From Gammaproteobacteria bacterium (lineage in GTDB: Bacteria > Pseudomonadota > Gammaproteobacteria > GRL18), in assembly GCA_028571885.1 (NCBI GenBank), contig JAPVVU010000147.1, forward strand, positions 1-7,434: 7,434 nt of DNA. The letters are read 5' to 3'. Within the stretch, counting starts at the first letter, position 1, and every line of letters starts with the position of its first letter. Of this stretch, positions 1 to 6,496 are shown one piece after another. Position numbers and translations under genes: made by a program. The notes below the pieces were generated by a model. That model did no database searches, had not been told where the DNA came from, and saw only the letters and a program-made list of their open reading frames with translations.

Positions 1-216
1 GCGGACTTTATCAAAAAAATAATGGCAAATTTCATTTTCATCAGTATCTGTAAGCACAGGAATTAATAAACCATATTTATTTTTTAAGGTAGAATCTTTG
101 TCTATATTAACCATTTCAATCATAATATTATGACTGGATTCATAAGGATAGTTTAGCTGGTACATGTCCTCACATAAATGACAACCGTTTCGGTAGAAAA
201 ATTTGAATTGAGTCAT
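1..216 (-). CDS. Glutaredoxin-like thiol-disulfide protein, 3' end cut by window edge
   Basis: Seventy-two codons are visible from an ATG at 216; the frame is still open at base 1, so the C-terminus lies outside. The protein begins MTQFKFFYRNGCHLCEDM, a beta strand followed by a C12-H-L-C15 redox motif at the start of a helix. It later has VNIDKD and YGLLIPVL, whose P53 sits where thioredoxin-fold proteins carry the cis-proline. This is the pattern of the short glutaredoxin-like family (DUF836 type), which is often found near rpoE/rse and lepA genes in gammaproteobacteria. An AAGGA lies 4 nt before the ATG, and the gene starts 27 nt after the rseC stop, so it is probably the last or next-to-last operon member. 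Its substrate is unknown. A role in reducing RseC cysteines is speculation. Confidence 0.85.
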   Translation of the reverse strand, partial: MTQFKFFYRNGCHLCEDMYQLNYPYESSHNIMIEMVNIDKDSTLKNKYGLLIPVLTDTDENEICHYFFDKVR

Positions 217-243
217 AGGGTCCTTGTCTCAATTGATAATGAA

Positions 244-783
244 TCAGGCAGATAAGTCCTGTGTCTGTTTGATTTGACACGCCCATTCACTAGCGGGTAA
301 TTTTTTCAGAATAACAGGTTCATACTGATATTGATGGCCGTCCTTCCCCTGTGTATCCGTTTGAGAAAAACGTCGTGCAAGGTATAAGCCAATAAACAGA
401 CCAGTGAATGAAGCAACGATAGACAGCAAATCTGTTCCTTCAGGCCACCAGATTCTGGCAGCAAAAACGGATAAACCGCCCAATAAAATCATAATGACTA
501 AAGGCAAAAAATAAATCAATAAAGAACCGTTCAGTAATGCCGATTCCTGCAAGCCTATGACTACCTTATCACCGCTCTTTAATAGAAAAGAGTCATCACC
601 GGAGTTTGAGTTACGTGTATTTAAGCAACGAACCCGGGCAATCTTATTGCCTAATACTTTAGAAAGTAACTGAGTGCCGCAGCCATTTTTAACCGAACAA
701 TGGCCACAGGTAGATTGACGCTGAGTTTGCACCCAGACATATTGATCTTCACATTTAATTACAGTTGCCTGTTCTTCAATCAT
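244..783 (-). CDS. rseC: RseC/MucC-family positive regulator of sigma-E, membrane protein
   Basis: The protein has 179 residues. The N-terminal domain carries C11 and a CGHC-x5-C motif (C26, C29, C35), typical of RseC/MucC. Two hydrophobic segments follow, about residues 87-109 and 119-137, joined by a short loop with WWPEG. The C-terminal tail, from about residue 138, is polar. In E. coli RseC is an inner-membrane protein of the rpoE operon with a mild positive effect on sigma-E; related proteins (RnfG/ApbE-linked) are tied to membrane electron transport or thiamine and Fe-S functions, so its exact task is unsettled. An AGGA lies 8 nt before the ATG. The gene sits 81 nt downstream of rseB and 27 nt upstream of the glutaredoxin-like gene. 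Family assignment is firm; the biochemical role is not. Confidence 0.9.
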   Translation of the reverse strand: MIEEQATVIKCEDQYVWVQTQRQSTCGHCSVKNGCGTQLLSKVLGNKIARVRCLNTRNSNSGDDSFLLKSGDKVVIGLQESALLNGSLLIYFLPLVIMILLGGLSVFAARIWWPEGTDLLSIVASFTGLFIGLYLARRFSQTDTQGKDGHQYQYEPVILKKLPASEWACQIKQTQDLSA

Positions 784-864
784 TCATTATATCCTGCATA
801 TAATACCTGTTATCAGTCTGAAAAATTCACTGAATAAAAATGAGTATTCATTTCCGGGAATTCA

Positions 865-1992
865 CTATTGATTGTTTTTTGTTGGATTAAGGGAGGAATA
901 TTCATCTTCATATAATTTTACTGCATCAATAAAATGCAAAGCACTGACAATAGGGATAGCGCCAATAACTGTGACCTGATACTTTCCTATGGTTTTACCG
1001 GCGACATTAACAGGACCAAGTTTTACAACCCCGTTAATTCTTTTACTGGATTTTTTGCTGTCTTCAATAAAGATTGAAACAGTTGCTAAGCCGTCACTCA
1101 GCTGAAACTGGAAAGCTTGACGATCACTATCATTAATATAACCTTTTCGATATGAAACCGGTTCATAACCATCAGGCATTTTATTGATATAAAAAAACTG
1201 CTCAAAGGCTTTTTTCATTCCCTGAAATTGCTGATAGCACAAGTCTAATTGACTTAAATTCGATTCATTTAATAGAGTAGAGTTATTTTCCAACTCCGGG
1301 TCATTGTGTATTTTTATATCGGTAAAAAGATATTGTTCAATGACGTTATCCTTTTGGTCTACTAACTTATATTTTAATAAAGTGGCTGTCCTGGGTTCAA
1401 ACCATAGCTGGTAACCATACCGATAGGGATCTTTATTTTTTATGTGTAACCCAATTGCTGGTGTGCCGGCAACAGTCACAACATCAGATAAGGTAAAATG
1501 ATAATAGCGCTGTAATTGTTGGTAAAAATTATTAACACGAAATGGAAAACTCGAAGACATGGCTTGAAACTGGTACTGCCAATCGTTATTAAGCAAACAG
1601 TATTGATTTTCTAACACTCTGGCGCTTTTATTTTGCTTACTGTCCATCGGTACGAACTCTTCAACAACGTTTCCCTGTTCATTTTTCTTTCTATGGACTT
1701 TTATTGTTTGAATCTTATCTTCAAAAAAATAAACAAAGGTGCCATCAAATATTTGACGGGAACCATTTTTAACAAATTGCTGCAGGAGAGATTCAATTGA
1801 TAAATTTGAGTGACCAGGCGCTTCTGGTTTGTCCTTAGAAGCAGGAGTAAAAACAGCGGCAGTATCGTTTTTAACAGCAGTTTGTGCCTCTGAAGTAGAC
1901 ATAAAAACTGTCATAATTAGTGTAAATAATAACCAGAAATGAAGATTCAAGCCTGTTAAATTTATGAACTTAAAGCTCATTTTTAATACCAT
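865..1992 (-). CDS. rseB: Periplasmic sigma-E regulator RseB/MucB
   Basis: The protein has 375 residues from ATG 1992; a second in-frame ATG at 1980 (MSFKFINL) is equally possible, and neither has a strong Shine-Dalgarno. A hydrophobic stretch at about residues 17-31 ending in STSEA-QT looks like a Sec signal peptide. The MucB/RseB N-terminal lipoprotein-carrier-like domain spans about residues 66-240 (for example NGSRQIFDGTFVYFF and YGYQLWFEPRTATLLKY). The smaller C-terminal domain spans about 258-362 (MPDGYEPVSYRKGY, then GAIPIVSALHFIDAVKLYE). In the known pathway RseB binds the periplasmic part of RseA and blocks DegS cleavage until displaced by LPS or lipid signals. It lies between rseA (76 nt) and rseC (81 nt). 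The length is somewhat above the usual 315-320 residues, partly through the low-complexity region after the signal peptide. Confidence 0.93.
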   Translation of the reverse strand: MVLKMSFKFINLTGLNLHFWLLFTLIMTVFMSTSEAQTAVKNDTAAVFTPASKDKPEAPGHSNLSIESLLQQFVKNGSRQIFDGTFVYFFEDKIQTIKVHRKKNEQGNVVEEFVPMDSKQNKSARVLENQYCLLNNDWQYQFQAMSSSFPFRVNNFYQQLQRYYHFTLSDVVTVAGTPAIGLHIKNKDPYRYGYQLWFEPRTATLLKYKLVDQKDNVIEQYLFTDIKIHNDPELENNSTLLNESNLSQLDLCYQQFQGMKKAFEQFFYINKMPDGYEPVSYRKGYINDSDRQAFQFQLSDGLATVSIFIEDSKKSSKRINGVVKLGPVNVAGKTIGKYQVTVIGAIPIVSALHFIDAVKLYEDEYSSLNPTKNNQ

Positions 1993-2068
1993 ATCTTATT
2001 TACCATACCTATAAATCTCAATAAATTAGCAGTGCCAGATTAATAACCATAAGGCTATTATATTGTTT

Positions 2069-2872
2069 TTACTCACTTATTTGGTAGGTAGCTGTTCGTA
2101 TCTTAGGTTGCAGATTATAGGCAGCCCGACGATTTTCATGTTCATTTATATATTGTCTTACTTGTCTGGAAAGAACGGGGTCGGCCTCTATCCATTGATA
2201 CTGTTGTTTTATAGTTTGATTGTTTATATTTGCTAAATCAGAAGCCGTAGAAGCGAATGACGCGGGTAAAGCAGAAGGCAACTGAATTAATGAAGGAACT
2301 GAATTGCTGATGGCATTATCAAAGGAAAACTGATTAGCTAATAAAGTGTCACCCGAGTGGTTTTTACCCGTATTTATTGCGCTATTATAGTTGTCATTTA
2401 AAGAGTCATTAAAATTCTGCAAAGTAAATAAGGTGACAAACATAACGGACGCTGCAACTGACAGTCCACTCAGCAATTTATTTTCAGCACTTTTCTTAAA
2501 GAAAGTTTGAAACCAACCGCTCTGAGGAATATTTTCAGTAATTCCCGATTGCAAAGAAACTGATTCAACTGAAAAATGGGCAGGTAAATCATTTAAAGCA
2601 AGAGTAATGTTATTTCTAAGTTCATCACAGGAGATGTTGTATTGCGGCTGTTCATGCAAATGGTCATTAATTAATTGCATTCGAATATATTGCTCTTTAT
2701 ATTCTGAATCATTAAGCAACGCATCAATAATTTGAGAAGTTTCAATATCAGGTTGTTCGGCATCAATAAATGCAGATAACATTTCATTCATATGTTGGTC
2801 ATTCATATGTTGGTCATTCATATATTGGTCATTCATTTGCTGCCCGTTCTTTTGCTGTTTTTGTTCAGACAT
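2069..2872 (-). CDS. rseA: Anti-sigma-E factor RseA/MucA, with repetitive N-terminal extension
   Basis: The protein has 267 residues. I start it at ATG 2872 (MSEQKQQKNG), which has GAGAAG just upstream; extending the frame would need a TTG at 2899 with no ribosome site. The anti-sigma domain, which binds RpoE on the cytoplasmic side, begins at MLSAFIDAEQ (residues 31-40), matching the usual MxxLSAxxDxE opening of the family. One membrane segment lies at about 134-152 (LLSGLSVAASVMFVTLFTL). The periplasmic part ends in DPVLSRQVRQYINEHENRRA, followed by a tail rich in polar residues, as in MucA/RseA. Residues 13-30 are an unusual MNDQY/MNDQH tandem repeat placed before the conserved domain. It lies 83 nt downstream of rpoE. 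By family, regulated proteolysis by DegS and RseP would release the sigma factor; cleavage sites cannot be placed with confidence. Confidence 0.92.
   Translation of the reverse strand: MSEQKQQKNGQQMNDQYMNDQHMNDQHMNEMLSAFIDAEQPDIETSQIIDALLNDSEYKEQYIRMQLINDHLHEQPQYNISCDELRNNITLALNDLPAHFSVESVSLQSGITENIPQSGWFQTFFKKSAENKLLSGLSVAASVMFVTLFTLQNFNDSLNDNYNSAINTGKNHSGDTLLANQFSFDNAISNSVPSLIQLPSALPASFASTASDLANINNQTIKQQYQWIEADPVLSRQVRQYINEHENRRAAYNLQPKIRTATYQISE
2785..2835 (-). repeat. 15-bp tandem repeat inside rseA
   Basis: Three consecutive 15-bp units occupy 2785-2799, 2800-2814 and 2815-2829; the first two are identical (cattcatatgttggt on the plus strand) and the third differs by one base. A partial fourth copy starts at 2830. 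They encode MNDQH, MNDQH and MNDQY near the RseA N-terminus. The unit length is a multiple of three, so copy-number change would keep the frame. Confidence 0.95.
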
Positions 2873-2955
2873 GTTCTTCTCGTCAACTATAAAAAACAAA
2901 TAACATCTAATATTATTATGTTTAGCTTGTTATAAGATTCAAATTAAAGTCATTA

Positions 2956-3540
2956 TCAAAGTAATGCTTTAATCTCATTATCAATAGCCTCCCTGGCTCT
3001 AAAAATCCTGGAGCGTACTGTGCCCACGGGACAATCCATAACTTCCGCAATTTCATCATAGCTCATTGCTTCAAATTCACGCAGTGTTATGGCAACTTTT
3101 AATTCTTCAGGCAATTCTGAAATAACCCGGTTAATGGCTTCTTTTATCTGCAGCGTCGCCAGATTTGCTTCAGGTGTCGTATTGTCGTGCATGGCACTAC
3201 CACCATCATAAAACTCTGCATCAGCTGCATCAACATCCGATCGTGGTGGTCGTCTACTTTGTGCCGTTAAATAATTTTTTGATGTATTAATAGCAATGCG
3301 ATAAAGCCAGGTGTAAAAAGCACTATCGCCTCTAAAACGGGGTATTGCTTTATAAGCCTTGATAAATGATTCCTGTACTACATCTAAAACATCATCTCTA
3401 TCATGGACATAAGGCAAAACCAACTTGGCCAGTTTATGCTGATATTTTATGACTAAAAGATCAAATGCATTTTTATCACCCCGCTGAACCCTTTTAACTA
3501 TCTCCAGATCAATTTTGTTTTGCGATTCATTATCGCTCAT
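2956..3540 (-). CDS. rpoE: RNA polymerase extracytoplasmic sigma factor RpoE (sigma-E/AlgU)
   Basis: The protein has 194 residues, close to the usual 190-195. Region 2 spans about residues 23-91: FDLLVIKYQHKLAKLVLPYV, then DVLDVVQESFIKAYKAI and FRGDSAFYTWLYRIAINTSKNYL, which bind core polymerase and the -10 element. A linker follows (about 95-130). Region 4 spans about 133-185: LPEELKVAITLREFEAMSYDEIAEVMDCPVGTVRSRIFRARE, the -35-binding helix-turn-helix. The start ATG has GGGAA 4 nt upstream. It heads the rpoE-rseA-rseB-rseC operon, divergent from nadB as in many gammaproteobacteria. A candidate sigma-E promoter at 3788-3816 would make it autoregulated. By family it drives envelope-stress genes (outer-membrane protein folding, LPS, periplasmic proteases). 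Confidence 0.97.
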   Translation of the reverse strand: MSDNESQNKIDLEIVKRVQRGDKNAFDLLVIKYQHKLAKLVLPYVHDRDDVLDVVQESFIKAYKAIPRFRGDSAFYTWLYRIAINTSKNYLTAQSRRPPRSDVDAADAEFYDGGSAMHDNTTPEANLATLQIKEAINRVISELPEELKVAITLREFEAMSYDEIAEVMDCPVGTVRSRIFRAREAIDNEIKALL

Positions 3541-3595
3541 TAGTTTCCCATTTTTTCATTCGTGTTTTTTATTTGAAGTTCATCGGTCAAATCAC

Positions 3596-3601
3596 ATTAT
3601 A
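3596..3601 (-). promoter_or_regulatory. Possible sigma-70 -10 box for rpoE (weak)
   Basis: A perfect TATAAT reads toward rpoE and would start transcription about 50 nt before the start codon. There is no good -35 at 16-18 nt: the nearest choices are CAAGTT with an 18-nt spacer and TCGACA with a 21-nt spacer. In AT-rich DNA a lone hexamer is weak evidence, so this is only a candidate housekeeping promoter. Confidence 0.25.
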
Positions 3602-3672
3602 AAACAAACTGCGGAAAAAAACTTGTCGAGACTGAGTCAATCAAACTGACTACAATCATTTCACGAAATTCG

Positions 3673-3700
3673 CTTAACCCTTAACTATTAACCCCTAACT
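3673..3700. repeat. Two 14-bp (four 7-bp) direct repeats in the rpoE leader
   Basis: The plus strand reads CTTAACCCTTAACT then ATTAACCCCTAACT, identical at 12 of 14 positions, and each half approximates NTTAACY. The array is flanked by an inverted pair GCTTAA (3672-3677) and TTAAGC (3705-3710). It lies between the candidate sigma-E promoter and rpoE. It could be an operator or a transcript structure; no known binding site is recognised. Confidence 0.6.
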
Positions 3701-3787
3701 CTATTTAAGCAGAGTACAAGAGTAAGTGACCTGAGTTTACAATAATAAAAAATGCCTCACAAATGAATAATTGCTCTTCCCTGACAT

Positions 3788-3816
3788 TTAAGACATAAAC
3801 AATAAAAAAAAGTTCC
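3788..3816 (-). promoter_or_regulatory. Candidate sigma-E promoter driving rpoE operon
   Basis: On the minus strand GGAACTT (3816-3810) is an exact match to the known sigma-E -35 consensus. It is followed after 15 nt by GTCTTAA (3794-3788), close to the -10 consensus GTCTAA/TCTGA. Transcription would start near 3781 and leave a leader of about 240 nt before rpoE. Autoregulation of rpoE by its own product is well established in E. coli and relatives. The call here rests on sequence match and orientation only. Confidence 0.55.
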
Positions 3817-3973
3817 TTGTAGTATGTGAGTTTTATTGATTACTATCAACAAACATGAGATTAATCTAAAGACATTGATTAAAATTCTAATTAACAGTTA
3901 TATTTGTCAAGATTATTAGGTTTAAGTCTCATTGTTGTGCATAATATGGATAATTTAAATTTTATGAATAATT

Positions 3974-5620
3974 ATGAATACTGAGTGTTTCGATATAGTA
4001 ATTGTGGGTACGGGCGCCGCTGGATTGACGGTGGCACTGGAATTGGCTGAAGCAAAGCAAACAAGCACACAACAATCTAAGAACAAACCCACAATTGCAC
4101 TCATATCAAAAGGCCCACTCAATGAGGGATCGACCCTCTATGCCCAGGGTGGTATCGCTGCCGTACTGGACGAAGACAAAGATAGCATTGCTTCCCATAT
4201 TCAGGATACATTAAATGCAGGCGCTGGATTATGCCACGAAGAGAGTGTCAAATTTACCATTGAACATGGCAAAGAAGCCATACAATGGGCAATAAATAAG
4301 GGCGTTAAGTTCTCTCGAGAAGAGAATGTTGATGACTATCATCTGACGCGTGAAGGCGGTCATAGCCATCGTCGGGTAATACATGCAGCTGATGCAACCG
4401 GGAAAGCCCTCTCTGAGGGTTTGCTGGCTCAGGTAAAAAAAACTCCAAACATTAAATTATTTGAACACCATATGGCGGTTGATCTTATTTTGTCGCCCCA
4501 CTCTTCATTACAAAAAAAAGCAAAGCAGTGTGTGGGTATTTATTTACTCAATACTCAAACAAACCAGGTGACTGAAGTACCTGCTAAATTTACTATCCTG
4601 GCAACAGGTGGTGCCAGTAAGGTGTATTTGTATACCAGCAACCCTGACAGTTCAACGGGTGATGGTATTGCCATGGCGTGGCGTGCTGGCTGCCGGGTTG
4701 CTAATATGGAATTTAACCAATTTCATCCAACTTGTCTTTACCACCCCAAAGCAAAATCTTTTTTAATTACCGAAGCCTTGCGTGGTGAAGGTGCAAAACT
4801 CAAATTACCTGATGGTACGCCATTTATGCACAAGTTTGATGAACGCAAAGAACTTGCGCCCCGGGATATTGTTGCTCAGGCCATTGATTTCGAAATGAAG
4901 CGTACTGGATCCGATTTTGTTTACCTCGATATTACCCATAAATCGTCTGAATTTATTAAAGATCATTTCCCAACTATCTATAAGCGTTGCCTGACATTTG
5001 GTATTGATATTACCTGTGAACCCATACCAGTGGTCCCCGCTGCTCACTATACCTGCGGTGGAATCATGACTAACCTGGACGGGCAAACTGATATCGATAA
5101 TTTGTATGCAATTGGAGAAACAGCATTTACTGGTCTGCATGGTGCCAATCGCATGGCCAGCAACTCACTTTTAGAATGCCTGGTCTTCGGCAAAGCAGCA
5201 GCTGATAAAATTAAAACTGAACTTCAGCACAATGAATGCGAACCACTATTACCTCCATGGGATGATAGCCGGGTTACAGGTTCAGAAGAAGTTGTTGTGG
5301 TTACCCATAACTGGGATGAATTACGGCGTTTTATGTGGAATTATGTCGGCATAGTCCGTAAAAACAAACGATTATTACTTGCCAAACAGCGGATCAAATT
5401 ACTCCAGCGTGAAATTGATGACTACTATAGACAATACCTGATCAACAGCGATTTGCTTGAATTAAGGAATTTAGCAACAGTTGCCGAATTAATTATTAAC
5501 AGCGCAATGAAAAGAAAAGAAAGCCGTGGTCTACACTACACCCTTGATTATCCTTATAAAGATGATCAAAAATTTCTTAAGGATACAATTCTGATACCAC
5601 CCAACTATAAAAAAAAATAA
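3974..5620 (+). CDS. nadB: L-aspartate oxidase NadB
   Basis: This FAD enzyme of 548 residues (usual size 530-540) oxidises L-aspartate to iminoaspartate, which NadA condenses to quinolinate in de novo NAD synthesis. The FAD-binding motif is GTGAAG (residues 12-17), followed by STLYAQGGIAAV (53-64). REGGHSHRR (126-134) is the aspartate-oxidase/fumarate-reductase signature. H251 (QFHPT), R297 (LAPRD), H358 (AAHYTCGG) and R393 (GANRMASNS) line up at a constant offset of 7 with E. coli H244, R290, H351 and R386, the substrate-site residues as I recall them. The C-terminal helical domain from about 445 is complete. SdhA shares this fold, but the NadB-type C-terminus and the position next to rpoE decide the call. 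No Shine-Dalgarno precedes ATG 3974, although the N-terminus MNTECFDIVIVGTG fits the family. Confidence 0.97.
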   Translation: MNTECFDIVIVGTGAAGLTVALELAEAKQTSTQQSKNKPTIALISKGPLNEGSTLYAQGGIAAVLDEDKDSIASHIQDTLNAGAGLCHEESVKFTIEHGKEAIQWAINKGVKFSREENVDDYHLTREGGHSHRRVIHAADATGKALSEGLLAQVKKTPNIKLFEHHMAVDLILSPHSSLQKKAKQCVGIYLLNTQTNQVTEVPAKFTILATGGASKVYLYTSNPDSSTGDGIAMAWRAGCRVANMEFNQFHPTCLYHPKAKSFLITEALRGEGAKLKLPDGTPFMHKFDERKELAPRDIVAQAIDFEMKRTGSDFVYLDITHKSSEFIKDHFPTIYKRCLTFGIDITCEPIPVVPAAHYTCGGIMTNLDGQTDIDNLYAIGETAFTGLHGANRMASNSLLECLVFGKAAADKIKTELQHNECEPLLPPWDDSRVTGSEEVVVVTHNWDELRRFMWNYVGIVRKNKRLLLAKQRIKLLQREIDDYYRQYLINSDLLELRNLATVAELIINSAMKRKESRGLHYTLDYPYKDDQKFLKDTILIPPNYKKK

Positions 5621-5649
5621 ACAAAAAAAATAAAAATGCTTTAACTCTT

Positions 5650-6288
5650 TCAGTCCATTGAACTTTTTTCAGACTCCATACTTTTTATCTGAGATTTTTT
5701 TGAAAAACTAATAAAACGCAGATGACGTTTTATGTCTCTGAACTTTTTACGATCAAGCCTGCCTGCGGTTAATAAAACTGAATGCTTATTAAAAAAACTG
5801 AAATTTCTTATTCTTGAAAAAAATGTACTCTCAGAATAATCTCTTAAATTACGTTCAGTCAAATTAAGGATAACCAGATGTTCGGTAAGAATAGTATCTT
5901 TATTAATATCTGCTTTAAAAATCTGAGAATTTTTTAATTGCACATAACACCAGCCGAGCTCCGTAAAAACTAATTTTTTTATTGAATGAGGATGGTTTAG
6001 AAGAATGTGTTTGCGCAATAATTGCTGACAATACCAGACAAGTACCACTGCAAGACACAGAAATTGCCCCCAGAATGAAGAAAATAAAGGCAATAATGGT
6101 AAGCAATACAAAGCAGTGAATAGAAGTAGAAAGAATAACAGATAGACTAAAATTAAGGCATAACTTAGACCGCCTTTGAAACCAGAGAAACCAGAGCAAC
6201 CGCTAAAAATATCCGGGCATTTTAATTCAAGTCTTAACCCGCTGGCGGGTAGCTTCTCTAATTGTGCGGACAATATCCCTAAGTCCAT
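5650..6288 (-). CDS. ygfX: YgfX (CptA)-like membrane protein
   Basis: The protein has 212 residues from ATG 6288; ATG 6294 is an alternative with AAGAG nearby, and TTG 6324 is less likely. Two hydrophobic segments (about residues 41-63 and 70-90) are followed by a soluble domain. That domain ends in HSVLLTAGRLDRKKFRDIKRHLRF (residues 169-192), which matches the usual YgfX ending of a strand, then DxLxxxxFRxLRxxLR. Position directly after sdhE is the strongest support, since sdhE-ygfX is a conserved overlapping pair. In E. coli the protein was described as the toxin CptA acting on MreB/FtsZ; in Serratia it was linked with SdhE and pigment production, so its role is disputed. It is longer than the usual 135-150 residues, with extra N-terminal and internal sequence and a lysine-rich tail. 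The N-terminal Cys/Gly stretch includes a 9-bp direct repeat (6178-6195). Confidence 0.75.
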   Translation of the reverse strand: MDLGILSAQLEKLPASGLRLELKCPDIFSGCSGFSGFKGGLSYALILVYLLFFLLLFTALYCLPLLPLFSSFWGQFLCLAVVLVWYCQQLLRKHILLNHPHSIKKLVFTELGWCYVQLKNSQIFKADINKDTILTEHLVILNLTERNLRDYSESTFFSRIRNFSFFNKHSVLLTAGRLDRKKFRDIKRHLRFISFSKKSQIKSMESEKSSMD

Positions 6289-6496
6289 AATCATCTGGCT
6301 CTTGTGTTCCCATAAGATAATCAAATAATACAGGATCGATGACCTTTAATAAATCCACAAACAATGATTTATCCAGATCAGACAATTGTTCATAGTCATA
6401 TTCCAGAAAATCATTTAAAAATAACTCCAGTTCGAGCATTCCACGCCGACACTGCCACTTCAGTCTTTTTTTAGTTTGTAAGTTAGCTTCTATCAT
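6227..6496 (-). CDS. sdhE: Succinate dehydrogenase assembly factor SdhE (FAD assembly)
   Basis: The protein has 89 residues, the normal size for this family. It carries the RGxxE signature as CRRGMLELEL, then FLNDFLEYDY and the helical end DPVLFDYLMGTQEPDDYGLRDIVRTIR. SdhE is a cytoplasmic protein that promotes covalent attachment of FAD to SdhA. I start it at ATG 6496, whose A is also the last base of the sdhB stop (TAATG), a translational-coupling arrangement. The frame could be extended only to a TTG at 6580, deep inside sdhB, which would be non-native. Its 3' end overlaps the start of ygfX by about 62 nt. Co-transcription with sdhB fits its job. Confidence 0.95.
   Translation of the reverse strand: MIEANLQTKKRLKWQCRRGMLELELFLNDFLEYDYEQLSDLDKSLFVDLLKVIDPVLFDYLMGTQEPDDYGLRDIVRTIREATRQRVKT

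Larger units (their letters stand above)
3541..3973. other. 433-nt divergent intergenic region, rpoE / nadB
   Basis: This AT-rich stretch holds no convincing gene. It contains a candidate sigma-E promoter for rpoE (3788-3816, minus), a TATAAT box nearer to rpoE (3596-3601, minus), a 7-bp/14-bp repeat array (3673-3700), and by position the unrecognised nadB promoter. One ATG-TAA frame of 20 codons on the minus strand (3597-3659) would lie in the rpoE leader but has no good ribosome site. E. coli carries a leader peptide gene (rseD) at the equivalent place, so it is noted rather than called. Confidence 0.8.

Noticed and set aside
3576..3581. Second GAACTT box toward rpoE
   Set aside because: There is no sigma-E -10 at the right spacing, and transcription would start almost on top of the rpoE ribosome site.
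3597..3659. Possible 20-codon leader peptide for rpoE
   Set aside because: There is no clear Shine-Dalgarno, the composition is unremarkable, and short frames of this size are expected by chance.
4805..5140. Open frame of 111 codons on the minus strand inside nadB
   Set aside because: It lies wholly within strongly conserved nadB coding sequence (H358/R393 region) and resembles no family.
5915..6199. Second minus-strand frame within ygfX
   Set aside because: It overlaps ygfX in another frame; only the ygfX frame shows the two membrane segments plus the family ending.
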